A DNA stretch of 7,107 nt, taken from Cypionkella sp. GTDB taxonomy: Bacteria > Pseudomonadota > Alphaproteobacteria > Rhodobacterales > Rhodobacteraceae. Below, one piece after another: positions 6,614 through 7,107 of this stretch. Every line of letters starts with the position of its first letter. Position 1 is the first letter of the stretch. The notes under the pieces are model-generated. The model had not been told where the DNA came from. It ran no database searches and saw only the letters and a list, made by a program, of their open reading frames with translations. The translations under genes were made by a program, and so were the position numbers. The stretch is from positions 1-7,107 of the forward strand of contig JAGPBG010000107.1 in assembly GCA_018063485.1 (NCBI GenBank), read 5' to 3'.

Positions 6614-7107
6614 TCAGTTCGAGGCGAGTTGCAGCTTGCCATCCTTGGCGCCAGCCAGCCATTTGTCATAGGCCTCTTGACTGACAACCTTGACGGTAAT
6701 CGGCATATAGGCGTGCGATTTGCCGCACAGGGTGGTGCATTGGCCGAAATAGATGCCTTCACGGTCGGCCTTGAACCACAACTGGCCCAGACGCCCCGGT
6801 ACCGCAGATTGCATCACACCAAAGGCCGGCACACTCCAGGCGTGGATCACATCCGATCCGGTGATCTGCATCACGATGGTCTTGCCAATCGGAACCACCA
6901 CAGCGGTATCGGTGGCCAGCAGGAAATCTTCTTTCGTATAGCCGAAATAGGCCAGCTTCTTGACAGTCAGATCACTCATCACCTGCGCCGGACCCATCTC
7001 TTGATCGGCACCCCAGCCAGCCGCTGCATCGTCGATCTTGTAGCTAGCATCAACCAGGAAGCTGTCAAACGACACGCCATCATCGACATATTCATATGAC
7101 CAATACC
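6614..7107 (-). CDS. ctaC: Cytochrome c oxidase subunit II, C-terminal CuA domain (5' end outside window)
   Basis: The frame is open to the right edge, giving 163 residues beginning YWSYEY, the aromatic electron-entry segment. The signal peptide and the two TM helices lie outside. This periplasmic cupredoxin domain takes electrons from cytochrome c. The CuA side-chain ligands are all present: His in VIHAW (6842-6844), the two Cys in GQCTTLCG (6737-6739 and 6725-6727), and His and Met in SHAYMP. Three normally conserved residues near the Mg/Mn site differ. The Glu of CxExC is Thr, and the Lys and Asp of the KxDxxPGR segment are Met and Ser (VMQSAVPGR). An acidic stretch between YWSYEY and the LLATD strand (about residues 7-45) looks longer than in textbook relatives. 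The C-terminus (DGKLQLASN) is short. The stop is 69 bases before the preferred ctaB start. A GTG at 7075 is internal, not the true start. Confidence 0.96.
   Translation of the reverse strand, partial: YWSYEYVDDGVSFDSFLVDASYKIDDAAAGWGADQEMGPAQVMSDLTVKKLAYFGYTKEDFLLATDTAVVVPIGKTIVMQITGSDVIHAWSVPAFGVMQSAVPGRLGQLWFKADREGIYFGQCTTLCGKSHAYMPITVKVVSQEAYDKWLAGAKDGKLQLASN

Noticed and set aside
5432..7099. Long plus-strand open frame (555 codons) antisense to ctaB and ctaC
   Set aside because: It is antisense to conserved cta genes, has a low-complexity basic composition and no family motif; it is a shadow frame.
1..7107. CRISPR array, tRNA/rRNA genes, toxin-antitoxin or defence system
   Set aside because: No repeated spacer pattern, no cloverleaf or rRNA-like stretch, and every sizeable segment is accounted for by conserved oxidase or housekeeping genes.

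Overview
The window reads as one minus-strand gene cluster from an alphaproteobacterium, most likely Rhodobacterales (Roseobacter/Paracoccaceae type). The reasons are the ctaC-ctaB-small ORF-ctaG-ctaE order, moderately high GC, tight or overlapping gene junctions, and the downstream run surf1, thrC, M16 protease, GNAT acetyltransferase. The genus assignment is inference from gene order and protein character, not from a database search.

In the direction of transcription (high to low coordinates) the layout is: the C-terminal part of ctaC (aa3-type cytochrome c oxidase subunit II, cut by the right window edge); a short spacer with a hairpin; ctaB (heme O synthase); an unlabelled 57-residue single-TM protein overlapping both neighbours; ctaG (Cox11 copper chaperone for CuB); ctaE (subunit III); a spacer with a strong intrinsic-terminator-like hairpin; surf1 (oxidase assembly); thrC (threonine synthase); an M16 zinc peptidase of the mitochondrial-processing-peptidase type; and a RimJ/RimL-like GNAT acetyltransferase. 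The genes down to surf1 make or assemble one terminal oxidase. The last three are housekeeping genes that look translationally coupled to each other. There is no plus-strand gene, RNA gene, mobile element or CRISPR array that I can support, and no gene-free stretch over 300 bases.

Two things do not fit an ordinary cluster. First, bases 1-95 are an exact copy of bases 4814-4908 (end of ctaG, spacer, first ten codons of ctaE). As a result the GNAT protein ends with the last 12 residues of CtaG and is followed by a second ctaE start. This is either the junction of a 4,813-base tandem duplication or, more likely, an assembly or amplification artefact at a contig end. Second, the CtaC fragment keeps all CuA side-chain ligands but has lost three residues that are normally conserved around the Mg/Mn site and the proposed proton exit (Lys to Met, Asp to Ser, Glu to Thr). 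I do not see an undescribed multi-gene system here.
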